A DNA stretch of 64,000 nucleotides from Enterobacter hormaechei subsp. hoffmannii (GCF_001729745.1 NZ_CP017186.1:2480001-2544000), one strand, 5' to 3'. Shown: positions 32,001-40,172, counted from the stretch's first letter. The notes: generated from the sequence alone by a model not told the origin. Numbers and translations: made by a program.

Positions 32001-33049
32001 GTCCCCTGATGGATCAGTAAACGTCGATAGTGACGGGTCAGCGGATCCCATGAACTCCATACCACATCGTCCGCCTGCGCCGTCGCGCGTCCGAGGCTGA
32101 ACAGCTCCACGCCGGTCACCTTAAGACGCACGCCGTTGTCGGTCCGGGTAGACGGCGCAGTGACCTCCCCGGCCAGCCGCGCGGCGAGAATATCCGCCTG
32201 CGCCAGACAGGGGGCGACCAGGCCAAATGTCTGGCCGTCAATTTCGCAGCACTCGCCGATGGCGTAGATAGCCGGCACGGAGGTTTGCATCTGTTGATCC
32301 ACTACGATGCCGCGCGCGCAGTGAATGCCGCTGGCTTTTGCCAGCGCAACGTTGGGTTGTACACCCGTGGCCAGCACCACGCGCGCGGCGGTGACGCTGT
32401 GCCCGTTGAGTAGCGTCACGCTCTTGCCGTTAATCGCCGCGATGCCAGAGGCGAATTCACAGCTAACACCCCGCGCCGCCAGCGCCTCTTCAAGCAGCAG
32501 TCCCGCCTGCTGATCCAGCTGCTGTTCCATCAGCCAGGGACCACGATGGATAAGCGTGACGTTGTCACCGTTGCGCGCCAGCGCTGCCGCTGCTTCCACG
32601 CCAAGTACGCCACCGCCCAACACTACCGCCGGACCGGAGAGGTTCCGGATGGCGCGGGTCTCTGCCAGGGTGCGAAAGGTGAACACATGCGGCGCATCGC
32701 CGCCGGGGATCGGCGGCACAACAGGGGTAGACCCGGTGGCAAACACCAGCGCATCCCAGCCCAGCGTGCAAGAAGAGGTACGCACTTTACGCGCGTTAAC
32801 GTCTACTGCGAGCACCGTTTCTCCTCGCAGCACCGTCACGCCTCGTGCCGTGTACCAGTCTTCATCGTGCAGACAGATGTGCTCCGCCTGCTTTTCACCA
32901 CTCAGCACCGGCGAAAGCTGGATGCGGTTGTACGCCTGCTCCGGCTCGTCACCGATGACGGTGATAGCAAAACGACCGGGCACACGCCCGGTGAGCGATG
33001 CAATCAGCCGGGTTGCCGCCATACCATTACCGATAATGACCAGTCGCAT
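29063..33049 (-). CDS. nasB: Fused NasC-NasB: nitrate reductase electron-transfer module plus nitrite reductase
   Basis: A 1328-residue frame joining two proteins that are separate in Klebsiella oxytoca. Residues 1-396 are an FAD/NAD(P)H oxidoreductase (VIIGNGMAATR; VVLGGGVLGVEAAAAL) resembling NasC. From M397 a complete NirB-type nitrite reductase follows. It has a second FAD/NAD module and a BFD-like [2Fe-2S] domain (ICSCHNVSKG ... CGGC). The siroheme-[4Fe-4S] cysteines lie in SCVGSTWCRYG and SGCTRECAEA. A NirD-like domain without Rieske ligands forms the last 100 residues. A GCAGGACAG ribosome-site-like sequence 11 bases before codon 397 would also allow separate translation of NasB. Confidence 0.88.
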   Translation of the reverse strand: MRLVIIGNGMAATRLIASLTGRVPGRFAITVIGDEPEQAYNRIQLSPVLSGEKQAEHICLHDEDWYTARGVTVLRGETVLAVDVNARKVRTSSCTLGWDALVFATGSTPVVPPIPGGDAPHVFTFRTLAETRAIRNLSGPAVVLGGGVLGVEAAAALARNGDNVTLIHRGPWLMEQQLDQQAGLLLEEALAARGVSCEFASGIAAINGKSVTLLNGHSVTAARVVLATGVQPNVALAKASGIHCARGIVVDQQMQTSVPAIYAIGECCEIDGQTFGLVAPCLAQADILAARLAGEVTAPSTRTDNGVRLKVTGVELFSLGRATAQADDVVWSSWDPLTRHYRRLLIHQGTLAGVLLLGDCRSAATFTDLLATAAPAHADWLFDRFTTQPQVAGQNAMTKPTLVVVGHGMVGHHFLEDCVNRNLHQQYQIIVFGEERYAAYDRVHLSEYFGGRSADSLSLVAGEFFADNGIELRLSQQIVAIDRDAHVVRTASGHETHWDKLVLATGSYPFVPPVPGSDLPGCFVYRTLDDLDNIAAHAAGSRRGVVIGGGLLGLEAANALKQLGLETHVVEFAPNLMAVQLDSDGAAMLRRKIEALGVGVHTSKSTTEIATADDGLVLRFADGEQLETDMVVFSAGIRPQDALARSSGLAIGERGGICIDDGCRTSDPDVLAIGECALWEGKIFGLVAPGYQMARVAAAVLAGEEKRFTGADMSTKLKLLGVDVASFGDAHGRTPGALSYQWTHGPQQIYKKIVVSHDSKTLLGGVLVGDASEYATLVQMMLNGISLPKEPETLILPASSGCTPKALGVAALPESAQICSCHNVSKGDICQAVSAGATDIGAIKQCTKAATGCGGCSALVKQVMEFQLAEQGVEVKKDICEHFPYSRQEIYHLVRVNHIRTFDQLISRYGQGHGCEICKPLVGSVLASCWNEYLLKPAHLPLQDTNDRYFANIQKDGTYSIVPRMPAGEVTADGLIAIGQIAKRYSLYSKITGGQRIDLFGATLEQLPEIWQALVEAGFETGHAYGKSLRTVKSCVGSTWCRYGVQDSTGLAVKLEHRYKGLRAPHKIKMAVSGCTRECAEAQSKDVGVIATDKGWNLYLCGNGGMKPRHADLFASDLDDETLIRTVDRFLMFYIRTADRLQRTSTWMDNLEGGLDYLREVILNDSLGIAHELEQEMARVVETYQCEWQTTLNDPDRLALFRTAVNVPAAAESKRWQEICGINDIPEQAGIGARLGRKPIALFRFGTSVYALDDLEPGSSANVLSRGILGDAVGEPVVISPLYKQRIRLRDGCQVENGEPVVRAWPVKIENGKVWVGSQELVMRAEAS

Positions 33050-33061
33050 CGTGCCCCCTCA

Positions 33062-33850
33062 TTACGCCGCTTTCGGCTGTTTTTCGTAGAGGAAATGGAG
33101 GATCTGCTGGCGCATATGGTGATAGCGGCTATCGTCCGCCAGCTGCACCCGGTTGCGCGGGCGCGGCAGATCGACGCGCAGGATCTCACCCACGGTGGCC
33201 GCCGGGCCGTTGGTCATCATCAGTACGCGGTCAGAGAGCAGTACCGCCTCGTCCACATCGTGGGTGATGAGCACGATGGTGGTGTTCAGCGCCTGCTGGA
33301 TCTGCATCACCGAGTCCTGAAGATGGGCACGCGTCAGCGCATCGAGCGCGCCAAACGGCTCATCCATAAGCAGCACTTTCGGCTTCATTGCCAGCGCCCG
33401 GGCAATACCGACGCGCTGCTTCATACCGCCGGAGATCTCCCCGGGGCGCTTATGCAGCGCGTGGCCCATCTGCACCCGGTCGAGATTGTGCTCAATCCAC
33501 TCTTTGCGCTCGGCCTTACTCATGGTGCGACGGAAGACCTGATCCACCGCCAGCGCCACGTTGTCGAAGCAGGTTAACCACGGCAGCAGCGAATGGTTCT
33601 GGAACACTACCGCACGCTCAGGCCCCGGCCCGGCGATTTCGCGGTTGTCGCAAATCAGCCCGCCTTCCGTCGGCAGCGTGATCCCGGCGATCAGGTTTAA
33701 CAGGGTCGACTTGCCGCAGCCGGAGTGACCAATCAGACTGACGGTTTCGCCCTCGTGGATATCAAAAGAGACGTTTTGCAGTGCCAGAAACTCGCCGCTG
33801 GCGGTGGAAAAACGCTGGCTCACGGCCTGGACCTGAATTAAAGGTTTCAT
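33062..33850 (-). CDS. nasD: Nitrate ABC transporter ATPase NasD
   Basis: ATP-binding subunit of the NasFED nitrate importer (NrtD/SsuB-like). It has 262 residues from the ATG at 33850, which lies five bases after AAGGAG; the GTG two codons upstream would abut the ribosome site. Walker A is GHSGCGKST (about 41-49), the ABC signature is ISGGMKQR, Walker B is VLLMDEPFGALD, and the switch His is in LITHDVDEA. It lies 9 bases from nasE and 12 from the next gene, all on one operon. Confidence 0.94.
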   Translation of the reverse strand: MKPLIQVQAVSQRFSTASGEFLALQNVSFDIHEGETVSLIGHSGCGKSTLLNLIAGITLPTEGGLICDNREIAGPGPERAVVFQNHSLLPWLTCFDNVALAVDQVFRRTMSKAERKEWIEHNLDRVQMGHALHKRPGEISGGMKQRVGIARALAMKPKVLLMDEPFGALDALTRAHLQDSVMQIQQALNTTIVLITHDVDEAVLLSDRVLMMTNGPAATVGEILRVDLPRPRNRVQLADDSRYHHMRQQILHFLYEKQPKAA

Positions 33851-33859
33851 CTTCACTCC

Positions 33860-34738
33860 TTATTTTTCCTGCCAGCTAAAGCGACGGGCGATCAGCATCA
33901 GCCCCTGCTCCAGCAGCAACCCGACCACGCCAATGATGACGATGGCGATGAGAATGTTTTCGACGTTGAGGTTGTTCCACTCATTCCAGATCCAGAAGCC
34001 AATGCCTAAACCTCCGGTGAGCATCTCGGCGGCGACAATCACCAGCCAGGCAATGCCAATGGAGAGACGTACCCCGGTCAACACCGCAGGCAGCACGGCG
34101 GGGAAAAGAATGCGGCGCATGATGGTCCACTCTGAGAGTTGCAGCACCCGGGCCACGTTGAGGTAGTCCTGCGGAATACGGCGCACCCCTTCGGCGGTGT
34201 TAATGACCATCGGCCAGATGGAGCAGATGAAAATGGTCCAGCTCGACGCGGGCTCCGCTTTCTGGAACAGCAGCAGGCCGATAGGCAGCCAGGCCAACGG
34301 GCTGACCGGACGCAGGAGCGCGATCAGCGGGTTGAACATGCGGGAGAAAAAGGTGAAGCGCCCAATCAAAAAGCCCAGCGGAATGCCCGCCAGCGCCGCC
34401 AGACCGAAGCCGATGGCGACGCGCTGCAACGACGCCAGCACGTTCCAGCCAATGCCCATATCGTTTGGCCCGTCGCGATAAAACGGATCGGCAAACAGGG
34501 TCATGGCCGAATCGAGCGTGCTGAGCGGCGTCGGGAAACCTTTACTGTTTATCGCCGCCAGCTGCCAGAGCACCACCAGCAGACCGAGACCGAGCAGCGC
34601 CGGGATGACGCGCTGTAAAAACTCATTCATCCGACGCGTAAACGCTGGCGCACGACGGCGAACCTGTAGCGGAGGCAGGACAATCACTTCCCCGCTCTCT
34701 GACTTCTCTTGTGGTTGCGTATTTTGCAGATGCTGCAT
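33860..34738 (-). CDS. nasE: Nitrate ABC transporter permease NasE
   Basis: Membrane subunit of the nitrate importer, NrtB/SsuC family, 292 residues. After a cytoplasmic N-terminus of about 40 residues there are six membrane segments. The EAA-type coupling loop (NTAEGVRRIPQDYLNVARVL) that contacts the ATPase lies near residues 182-201. It begins two bases after the nasF stop. Confidence 0.94.
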   Translation of the reverse strand: MQHLQNTQPQEKSESGEVIVLPPLQVRRRAPAFTRRMNEFLQRVIPALLGLGLLVVLWQLAAINSKGFPTPLSTLDSAMTLFADPFYRDGPNDMGIGWNVLASLQRVAIGFGLAALAGIPLGFLIGRFTFFSRMFNPLIALLRPVSPLAWLPIGLLLFQKAEPASSWTIFICSIWPMVINTAEGVRRIPQDYLNVARVLQLSEWTIMRRILFPAVLPAVLTGVRLSIGIAWLVIVAAEMLTGGLGIGFWIWNEWNNLNVENILIAIVIIGVVGLLLEQGLMLIARRFSWQEK

Positions 34739-34740
34739 AC

Positions 34741-35988
34741 TCAGGCCCCTTTACGGTGAATGGCGAAGCGGTTGGCGTACCCTTCCGGATCGGTGCCGTT
34801 CCAGACGGTGCCGTCCATCAGGGTACTGCTGCGATACGGTGATGACGGTGTGGACATGCCGCCCACGGCGGTCGCGGCATCCTGCCAGACCGCGGTCTGG
34901 TTAATGCGCTGTGCGATGCCCGCATAATCCGGCGCGGCGTTGAGCAAGCCCCAGCGACGGAACTGGGTTAAGAACCACATGCCGTCGGAGAGATACGGGT
35001 AGCTCACGGCACCCTCATTGAAGAAACGGATCGGGTGCGCATCCTGCCAGCGCTGACCGAGCCCGTTGTCGTATTCGCCGAGCATGCGTCCGGTGAGGTA
35101 TTGTTCCTTGCAGTTGAGCCATGCGCGGCGCGAGAGGATCTGCGCGGTTTCACGTTTGTTTTCCGCTGACGCCTCGATCCAGCGCGCGGCTTCCATCACG
35201 GCGCTCACCAGCGCCCGTGCGGTGTGCGGATTTTTCGCCACCCAGTCGCGTCGGGTGCCGAGGATCTTTTCCGGGTGATCGGCCCAGATGGACTGTGACG
35301 TGGCGGCGGTAAACCCGATGCGGTCGTTAATCGCCCGCGCGTTCCACGGCTCGCCGACGCAGAACCCGACCATGTTGCCGATGCGCATGTTCATCACCAT
35401 CTGTGGCGGCGGGACCACCACAGTGCGCACGTCGTCAAACGGGTTAATGCCCGCACTGGCCAGCCAGTAGTAGAGCCACATAGCGTGTGTCCCCGTCGGG
35501 AAGGTATGCGCGAAGGTGTAGGTTCCCGGTGCCTGCTGTGTAATCAGCTTTTTCAGCCCGTCGAGATCACGAACGCCCTTCTCCGCCAGATCGCTGGAGA
35601 GCGTAATGGCCTGACCGTTCTGGTTGAGAGTCATCAGGTTCGCCATCTGCTGCGGCTTGCCCGCGATACCCAGCTCCAGTCCGTACAGCAGGCCGTAAAG
35701 AATGTGTGCGGCGTCCAGCTCCCCTGCCACCAGCTTGTCGCGCACCGCCGCCCAGCTCGCCTCTTTAGTAGGTACAATGGTAATGCCGTGTTTTTTATCG
35801 AACCCTTTCAGGGCCGCGATAACCACTGGCGCGCAATCGGTCAGGGGGATAAACCCGATACGCACGGTATCCTGCTCCGGCTTATCTGACCCCGCCGCCC
35901 ATGCGGCCTGCATGACACCCGGCAACAGCAACGCACCACTCGCCAGCATGCTGGCCTGCAATAACCGCCGTCTCGACAAATCCGCCAT
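34741..35988 (-). CDS. nasF: Nitrate-binding periplasmic protein NasF
   Basis: Nitrate-binding receptor of the NrtA/CmpA family, 415 residues. The N-terminus carries a twin-arginine signal (LSRRRLLQASM, hydrophobic core, AAWAAG), suggesting export by Tat. NrtA motifs include IGFIPLTDCAPVVIA and the ligand-pocket region GTHAMWLYYW. It is the first gene of nasFEDCBA. Its ATG follows TCAGGAGC and a long controlled leader. Confidence 0.93.
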   Translation of the reverse strand: MADLSRRRLLQASMLASGALLLPGVMQAAWAAGSDKPEQDTVRIGFIPLTDCAPVVIAALKGFDKKHGITIVPTKEASWAAVRDKLVAGELDAAHILYGLLYGLELGIAGKPQQMANLMTLNQNGQAITLSSDLAEKGVRDLDGLKKLITQQAPGTYTFAHTFPTGTHAMWLYYWLASAGINPFDDVRTVVVPPPQMVMNMRIGNMVGFCVGEPWNARAINDRIGFTAATSQSIWADHPEKILGTRRDWVAKNPHTARALVSAVMEAARWIEASAENKRETAQILSRRAWLNCKEQYLTGRMLGEYDNGLGQRWQDAHPIRFFNEGAVSYPYLSDGMWFLTQFRRWGLLNAAPDYAGIAQRINQTAVWQDAATAVGGMSTPSSPYRSSTLMDGTVWNGTDPEGYANRFAIHRKGA

Positions 35989-36008
35989 AATTGCTCCTGA
36001 AAAAAGGC

Positions 36009-36048
36009 AAAAAAAAGCGCCCGACGGTGCTGAAGCACCGCTGGACGC
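36009..36048 (-). terminator. nas leader attenuator terminator
   Basis: On the minus strand a 14-bp stem with one mismatch (arms at 36035-36048 and 36017-36030, TTCA loop) is followed by eight T residues. It lies 21 bases before the nasF start. It is placed to block the operon unless NasR antiterminates. Confidence 0.85.
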
Positions 36049-36060
36049 CTTTATCCCGAA

Positions 36061-36089
36061 GACGTATGCACCACCGTTGGCGCATCGTC
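36061..36089 (-). promoter_or_regulatory. NasR-type ANTAR target hairpin
   Basis: Folded by eye on the minus strand: stem GACG / CGTC, a single-base bulge, then ATGC / GCAT and GCC / GGT, closing the hexaloop AACGGT (36073-36078). The loop has A at position 1 and G at position 4, the signature of RNAs bound by ANTAR antiterminators. It starts about 10 bases into the predicted transcript and ends 12 bases before the terminator stem. Confidence 0.65.
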
Positions 36090-36109
36090 AAAAATAGTTA
36101 ATCTGTTAA

Positions 36110-36125
36110 TGCAAAGGTGATGCCA
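36110..36125 (-). promoter_or_regulatory. Sigma-54 promoter of nasFEDCBA
   Basis: TGGCATCACCTTTGCA on the minus strand has the invariant GG (-24) and GC (-12) at the right spacing and matches the consensus except at two positions. The transcript would start near 36099, giving a leader of about 110 bases, close to the 119 bases I recall for K. oxytoca nasF. Confidence 0.72.
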
Positions 36126-36197
36126 GCTTTTTAACCCCGGCGTTACGGGGTTTCTGCAAGGAGAGCGCTCTTTTACGCACCTCAATCAGGCATTAAA

Positions 36198-36214
36198 TGC
36201 CCACTGACTGTGCA
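36198..36214. promoter_or_regulatory. NtrC-like enhancer site
   Basis: TGCAC-AGTCAG-TGGGCA on the minus strand resembles the NtrC dyad; the left half is perfect and the right half has two mismatches. Its centre is about 107 bases upstream of the predicted sigma-54 start, a normal NtrC enhancer distance. Confidence 0.5.
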
Positions 36215-36215
36215 A

Positions 36216-37388
36216 CTACTCCCCAGGGGGTATCTTCCACAGATTTTTCACCGTAAGGAGCGCACGGGCGATATCCACCATGCGTTGGTTTTTATCCATC
36301 GCCATTTTGCGCAGGGCTGTCCACGCCTGCTCCTCGCTCATGTTCTGATGCGTCATTAGCACGCTTTTGGCCTTGTCGATGGTCTTGCGCTCCTCCAGCG
36401 TGTCGCGCAGGGAAGCAAGCTGACGGGAGAGTTGCTCAATTTCACGCGCCTGCTGGCGCACCAGCGGCAGCAGTGGTCTATCCGGAAATCGCGCCAGGAT
36501 ATCGTCGTACTCATCGTCTATGTGCAGGTTTTCGCTATAGCGACGCTCCTCAACTGCCGTCATCAGATCGGCAATGGCCACCTCCTCCAGCGTGCGCAGA
36601 TGTTCAAGACGCGCGGTTTGCAGGGCAAACCATTTGAGAGCGGTATCGCCATTATCTGCCGGAGGCTGGCGGGTGCACGCTTCACGCCTGAGTTTTTCAG
36701 TCTCCAGACCCGGCTGACAGTTGAGGGTAAACGTCTCCTGCACGTCTGGAGTGCAATGGGAGATAAAAACCTCAAAGCAGGCCTGCTGGCCATCAATGCG
36801 ATCCACCAGCCGCTGGCGAGTTTCATCGTCAAAGAATCCCTGGGTGAAACCAATAGCCCCTAACGCCCGCTCTTGTCCCACAAGTTCTTTGCCCTGCATC
36901 AGGCTGTAAAGGGCCACAAATCGGCCCGCGATGTGCGGATCGTCAATGCTGTCGCTGAGTTGAGGTACGATATTGAGCAGAAGCCGCAGTATGCGGCTGT
37001 AGTGTTCCATCGCCTGCGGCGCGGTGACGCGTTGACCTGTAACACCATCACGCAGCACCGTCAGCGTTTCAAGGCCGTGCAGTGCGCTGGCGATACGTTC
37101 GCAGAGGGCGCTGCCCGGCAGCGGTTCGCTAAACAGGAGGTGCAATGCAGCAAGGTTTTCATCCACCAAAGCCCTGCTGGCCTTGCATTCAGGCCCGTAC
37201 AATTTACCCTGCGAGCAGAGCCAGACATTTGACGCACCGCGTTCGCACTGTAGCATATGCACCAGTCGACTGATGCCGTTCACCAGTGCGCCCAGCTGCG
37301 CTAATCTGCCGAGCTGTTCCTCCCGCAGCATTCTTGCACGCTGGAACCATTCGGTCGCGCCAGGCGAACTGCCAGCCACTATCGTCAT
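36216..37388 (-). CDS. nasR: Nitrate/nitrite-responsive antiterminator NasR
   Basis: RNA-binding regulator of the nas operon, 390 residues. The N-terminal NIT sensor domain (about 35-285) binds nitrate or nitrite, with the motif HMLQCERGASN at 44-54. The C-terminal ANTAR domain (about 325-385: LRDTLEERKTIDKAKSVLM) binds hexaloop hairpins in the leader and prevents termination. It lies directly upstream of nasF on the same strand, with the whole control region between. The ATG is preceded by GGAGAGAG. Confidence 0.94.
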   Translation of the reverse strand: MTIVAGSSPGATEWFQRARMLREEQLGRLAQLGALVNGISRLVHMLQCERGASNVWLCSQGKLYGPECKASRALVDENLAALHLLFSEPLPGSALCERIASALHGLETLTVLRDGVTGQRVTAPQAMEHYSRILRLLLNIVPQLSDSIDDPHIAGRFVALYSLMQGKELVGQERALGAIGFTQGFFDDETRQRLVDRIDGQQACFEVFISHCTPDVQETFTLNCQPGLETEKLRREACTRQPPADNGDTALKWFALQTARLEHLRTLEEVAIADLMTAVEERRYSENLHIDDEYDDILARFPDRPLLPLVRQQAREIEQLSRQLASLRDTLEERKTIDKAKSVLMTHQNMSEEQAWTALRKMAMDKNQRMVDIARALLTVKNLWKIPPGE

Positions 37389-37461
37389 CGTTTCTCTCTC
37401 CGATACATATTCTTCGGTATGAGAAGCAATATTCGTGCCTTTTCAAAGAACAGGAGTCAAC

Positions 37462-37815
37462 ATGCAGAAGATTGTGATCGTCGCCAACGGTGCGGCCTAC
37501 GGCAGTGAATCCCTTTTTAACAGTCTGCGCCTGGCAATCGCGCTGCGCGATAAGGAGAGTGAGCTGGAGCTGCGCCTCTTTTTGATGTCCGATGCCGTCA
37601 CGGCCGCGCTGAAGGGGCAGAAACCCGCTGAGGGCTACAACATACAACACATGCTGGAGATCCTGACCGCGCAAAACGTTCCGGTCAAGCTGTGCAAAAC
37701 CTGTACCGACGGTCGCGGCATTACCGGGCTGCCCCTGATTGATGGCGTGGAAATTGGCACGCTGGTTGAACTGGCTGAATGGACTCTTACCGCTGATAAA
37801 GTATTAACTTTTTAA
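37462..37815 (+). CDS. ychN: DsrE/F-family protein YchN
   Basis: A small DsrE/F-like protein of 117 residues that forms hexamers in E. coli; its role is uncertain, possibly sulfur-relay related. The start at 37462 (MQKIVIVANG) is behind CAGGAG. Conserved cysteines C78 and C81 occur in KLCKTCTDGRG. It follows narXL-ychO in E. coli; here the nas cluster separates them. Confidence 0.95.
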   Translation: MQKIVIVANGAAYGSESLFNSLRLAIALRDKESELELRLFLMSDAVTAALKGQKPAEGYNIQHMLEILTAQNVPVKLCKTCTDGRGITGLPLIDGVEIGTLVELAEWTLTADKVLTF

Positions 37816-37921
37816 TAATAAATCGCTAAAAATATTATTTTCTTATGGACGCGGTTTCAGCATCAAGTTTACCTGCGCCATTGCCGATAGGCATGGAAAC
37901 AACACAGCAGGTATTACACTT

Positions 37922-39706
37922 ATGTTCAGATCCATTCGCGCCCGCATCATTGCGGCGACGACAGGCTGTATGGTCGTCGCCCTTCTTCTTAATACCATTA
38001 TCAACTTTCAGGTCACGCGCCAGGATAATCAGCAGTCGCAGCGCGATATACTGACCAGCACCAGCGCCAGCCACAATATGGCGATTGCCGACTGGGTCAA
38101 AAGCAAAATGACGGTGATTGCCTCCGCGCAGAGTATCGCGCTGGCTGACGATCCGGTTCCGGTGTTTAAGCAATTAGCCCAGGCAGGCGGCTTCACCAAC
38201 GTCTACGCAGGCTACGCCAGCAAGACGGCGAAATTCTCCGATCCTGCGGGGGTCCCGGCGGATTATGACCCAACCATTCGTCCCTGGTATCAGCAGGTGG
38301 TGAGCACGGATGGCCCGGTTGTGACCGCGCCCTACGTTGATGCCGGGACCGGGAAGCTGGTGGTGACGTTTGCAGTACCGGTGAAGGAGAATGGTACTCT
38401 GATAGCGGTGGTAGCGGGCGATGTCGCCATGGATAGCGTGGTGGCGAACGTGCGCGGGATCCACCCAACGCCTGCCAGCAGCGGGTTACTCCTGAACAGC
38501 GACGGCACGGTTATTGCCGCCAACGAGCCAACCCTGACGCTGAAGCCGTTTACCGGGACGATCAAAGGCATCGACCTTACGGCGCTGAAGAGCGGTAATC
38601 CGGTCGACGGGACGCTGAATGATGAGGAAAAAACCTTTATAGCCTCAGCCGTGCCGGGCACGAACTGGCTGCTGGTCGTCGCCCTCGACAGCAGCGACGC
38701 TACCTCCGGCATGCGTTCCTTGCTGAAAGCGTCGGCAATCTCGCTGGTGATTCTGGCGCTTCTGAGCGGCGCCATTGTCCACCTCCTGATAGCCCGCCTG
38801 CTTAAGCGCCTGTCCGACATTCGCGACGCGATGCACAGCATTGCCAACGGCACCAACGATCTATCCCAGCGTCTGCCGGATAGCGGCGATGACGAAGTGG
38901 CGCAAATTGCGCAGGCGTTTAACGCCTTCAGCAATAAACTCTCGGTGGTGATGGTCCAGCTTCGCGACGCCAGCGCCTCAGTGAAAAACGCCGCGCAGGA
39001 GATTGCGGCAGGCAATCAGGATCTCTCCGGACGAACCGAGCAGGCCGCGTCCAGCCTGCGTGAGACCGCCAGCGCCGTGGAAGAGATAACCGCCTCCGTT
39101 ACCCAGTCGAATGAATCGGCCGAAGAAGCCAACGACCAGGCCAGTAAGGCCTCTGCGGCCGCAGCGCGCGGCGGCGAAGTTGTCTCGCAGGCAATCAGCA
39201 CCATGCAGTCCATCGAAGTGGCTTCTGCAAAGATTGGCGATATCACCAGCGTGATTGACGGCATCGCCTTCCAGACCAACATTCTGGCGCTTAACGCCTC
39301 CGTCGAAGCGGCTCGTGCCGGTGAGCAGGGCCGTGGGTTCGCGGTCGTTGCGGGGGAAGTGCGTAATCTGGCCAGCCGCAGCGCTCAGGCGGCGAAAGAG
39401 ATTAAATCCCTTATTGACTCCACTACCGAAAGCGTTGCAACCGGCTCCCGATTTGTGCACCTTGCGGGCGACAGCATGGATGAGATCCGCGCCAGCGTCG
39501 GGAGCGTGTCTGGCATTATGCGTGAAATATCTATTGCCACCCGCGAGCAGATGAAAGGCATCCATGAAATTAACCACGCGGTGACTCACCTGGATCGCAT
39601 GGTGCAGCAGAACGCTGAACTCGTTGTACAGTCTGCTGCTGCGGCCAGCGCGCTGCAAAGCCAGGCGGGCGACCTTGCTGAGACCGCTGGCCATTTCCGC
39701 ATATAA
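37922..39706 (+). CDS. Methyl-accepting chemotaxis protein with dCache_1 amino-acid sensor
   Basis: Transmembrane chemoreceptor of 594 residues: TM1 (about 8-28), periplasmic dCache_1 domain (about 35-270), TM2 (about 272-292), HAMP, and a cytoplasmic signalling domain with the hairpin tip GIAFQTNILALNASVEAARA. The sensor holds Y115, R120, W122, Y123, D140 and D167, the six residues of the amino-acid-binding motif of PctA-type receptors, with identical spacing. It ends AGHFRI with no NWETF-type CheR/CheB tether. E. coli K-12 has no counterpart here. Flagellar chemotaxis towards amino acids is inferred. Confidence 0.9.
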   Translation: MFRSIRARIIAATTGCMVVALLLNTIINFQVTRQDNQQSQRDILTSTSASHNMAIADWVKSKMTVIASAQSIALADDPVPVFKQLAQAGGFTNVYAGYASKTAKFSDPAGVPADYDPTIRPWYQQVVSTDGPVVTAPYVDAGTGKLVVTFAVPVKENGTLIAVVAGDVAMDSVVANVRGIHPTPASSGLLLNSDGTVIAANEPTLTLKPFTGTIKGIDLTALKSGNPVDGTLNDEEKTFIASAVPGTNWLLVVALDSSDATSGMRSLLKASAISLVILALLSGAIVHLLIARLLKRLSDIRDAMHSIANGTNDLSQRLPDSGDDEVAQIAQAFNAFSNKLSVVMVQLRDASASVKNAAQEIAAGNQDLSGRTEQAASSLRETASAVEEITASVTQSNESAEEANDQASKASAAAARGGEVVSQAISTMQSIEVASAKIGDITSVIDGIAFQTNILALNASVEAARAGEQGRGFAVVAGEVRNLASRSAQAAKEIKSLIDSTTESVATGSRFVHLAGDSMDEIRASVGSVSGIMREISIATREQMKGIHEINHAVTHLDRMVQQNAELVVQSAAAASALQSQAGDLAETAGHFRI

Positions 39707-39715
39707 TTTTTCCCG

Positions 39716-39745
39716 GACGCGCGTTAAGCAGGGAAAACGCGCGTC
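39716..39745 (+). terminator. Hairpin after the chemoreceptor gene
   Basis: GACGCGCGTT and AACGCGCGTC form a perfect 10-bp stem with a 10-base loop, 10 bases after the stop. No T-run follows directly, so it may be an mRNA 3'-end stabiliser or a weak terminator. Confidence 0.45.
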
Positions 39746-39902
39746 GGCTGAAAGGTTTCAGAAATTTTGTCATTTTTGTTTAATCGTTGCGCCATTTTTT
39801 GATCGAAATCAGCATCACCCACCTTCCCCTTTGGTGTTATGCAATGAGTAAATTGTGAACAACATCACGCTCGGGATGGGCAAAAACGACGGGGTATAAA
39901 AA

Positions 39903-40142
39903 ATGGCACGAGTTAAAACGAGTCTGAAACTGTTTGGCGGGGATACGGTAGTGGTGCGTTGCTCAGAACGTTGCCGCATCCATCTGATGAGTACAAAAGG
40001 GCAAAAGCAATCGCAGGCAGATATCCTTACCGTCCAGGATGATAAGGCCTGGCTGACGGTGCCTTACACCGGCACCTGGGATGTGCTGATCGACAGCCAC
40101 AGCCAGTCGCTCGAACATTCCGTAAGTTACGTGGCAGCATAA
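39903..40142 (+). CDS. Small beta-rich hypothetical protein
   Basis: 79 residues, start ATG at 39903. No signal peptide or membrane segment. The composition and pattern (GGDTVVVRCSERCRIHLM, then VPYTGTWDVLID) suggest a compact all-beta protein and recall DUF1883-type proteins, but the resemblance is weak and function unknown. It stands alone between the chemoreceptor and chaC, sharing a bidirectional terminator with chaC. Codon use is like that of its neighbours, so it is probably a real gene. Confidence 0.65.
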   Translation: MARVKTSLKLFGGDTVVVRCSERCRIHLMSTKGQKQSQADILTVQDDKAWLTVPYTGTWDVLIDSHSQSLEHSVSYVAA

Positions 40143-40148
40143 CCATAA

Positions 40149-40168
40149 ACGCCCGGCCAGCCGGGCGT
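40149..40168. terminator. Bidirectional terminator before chaC
   Basis: ACGCCCGG and CCGGGCGT stem with a 4-base loop, lying between the convergent small gene and chaC. Flanking A/T runs are short. Confidence 0.6.
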
Positions 40169-40172
40169 ATTA

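Noticed and set aside
36133..36152. AACCCCG/CGGGGTT hairpin upstream of nasF
   Set aside because: First considered as the NasR target, but it lies upstream of the sigma-54 promoter and would not be in the nas transcript; it could instead end nasR-proximal transcription.
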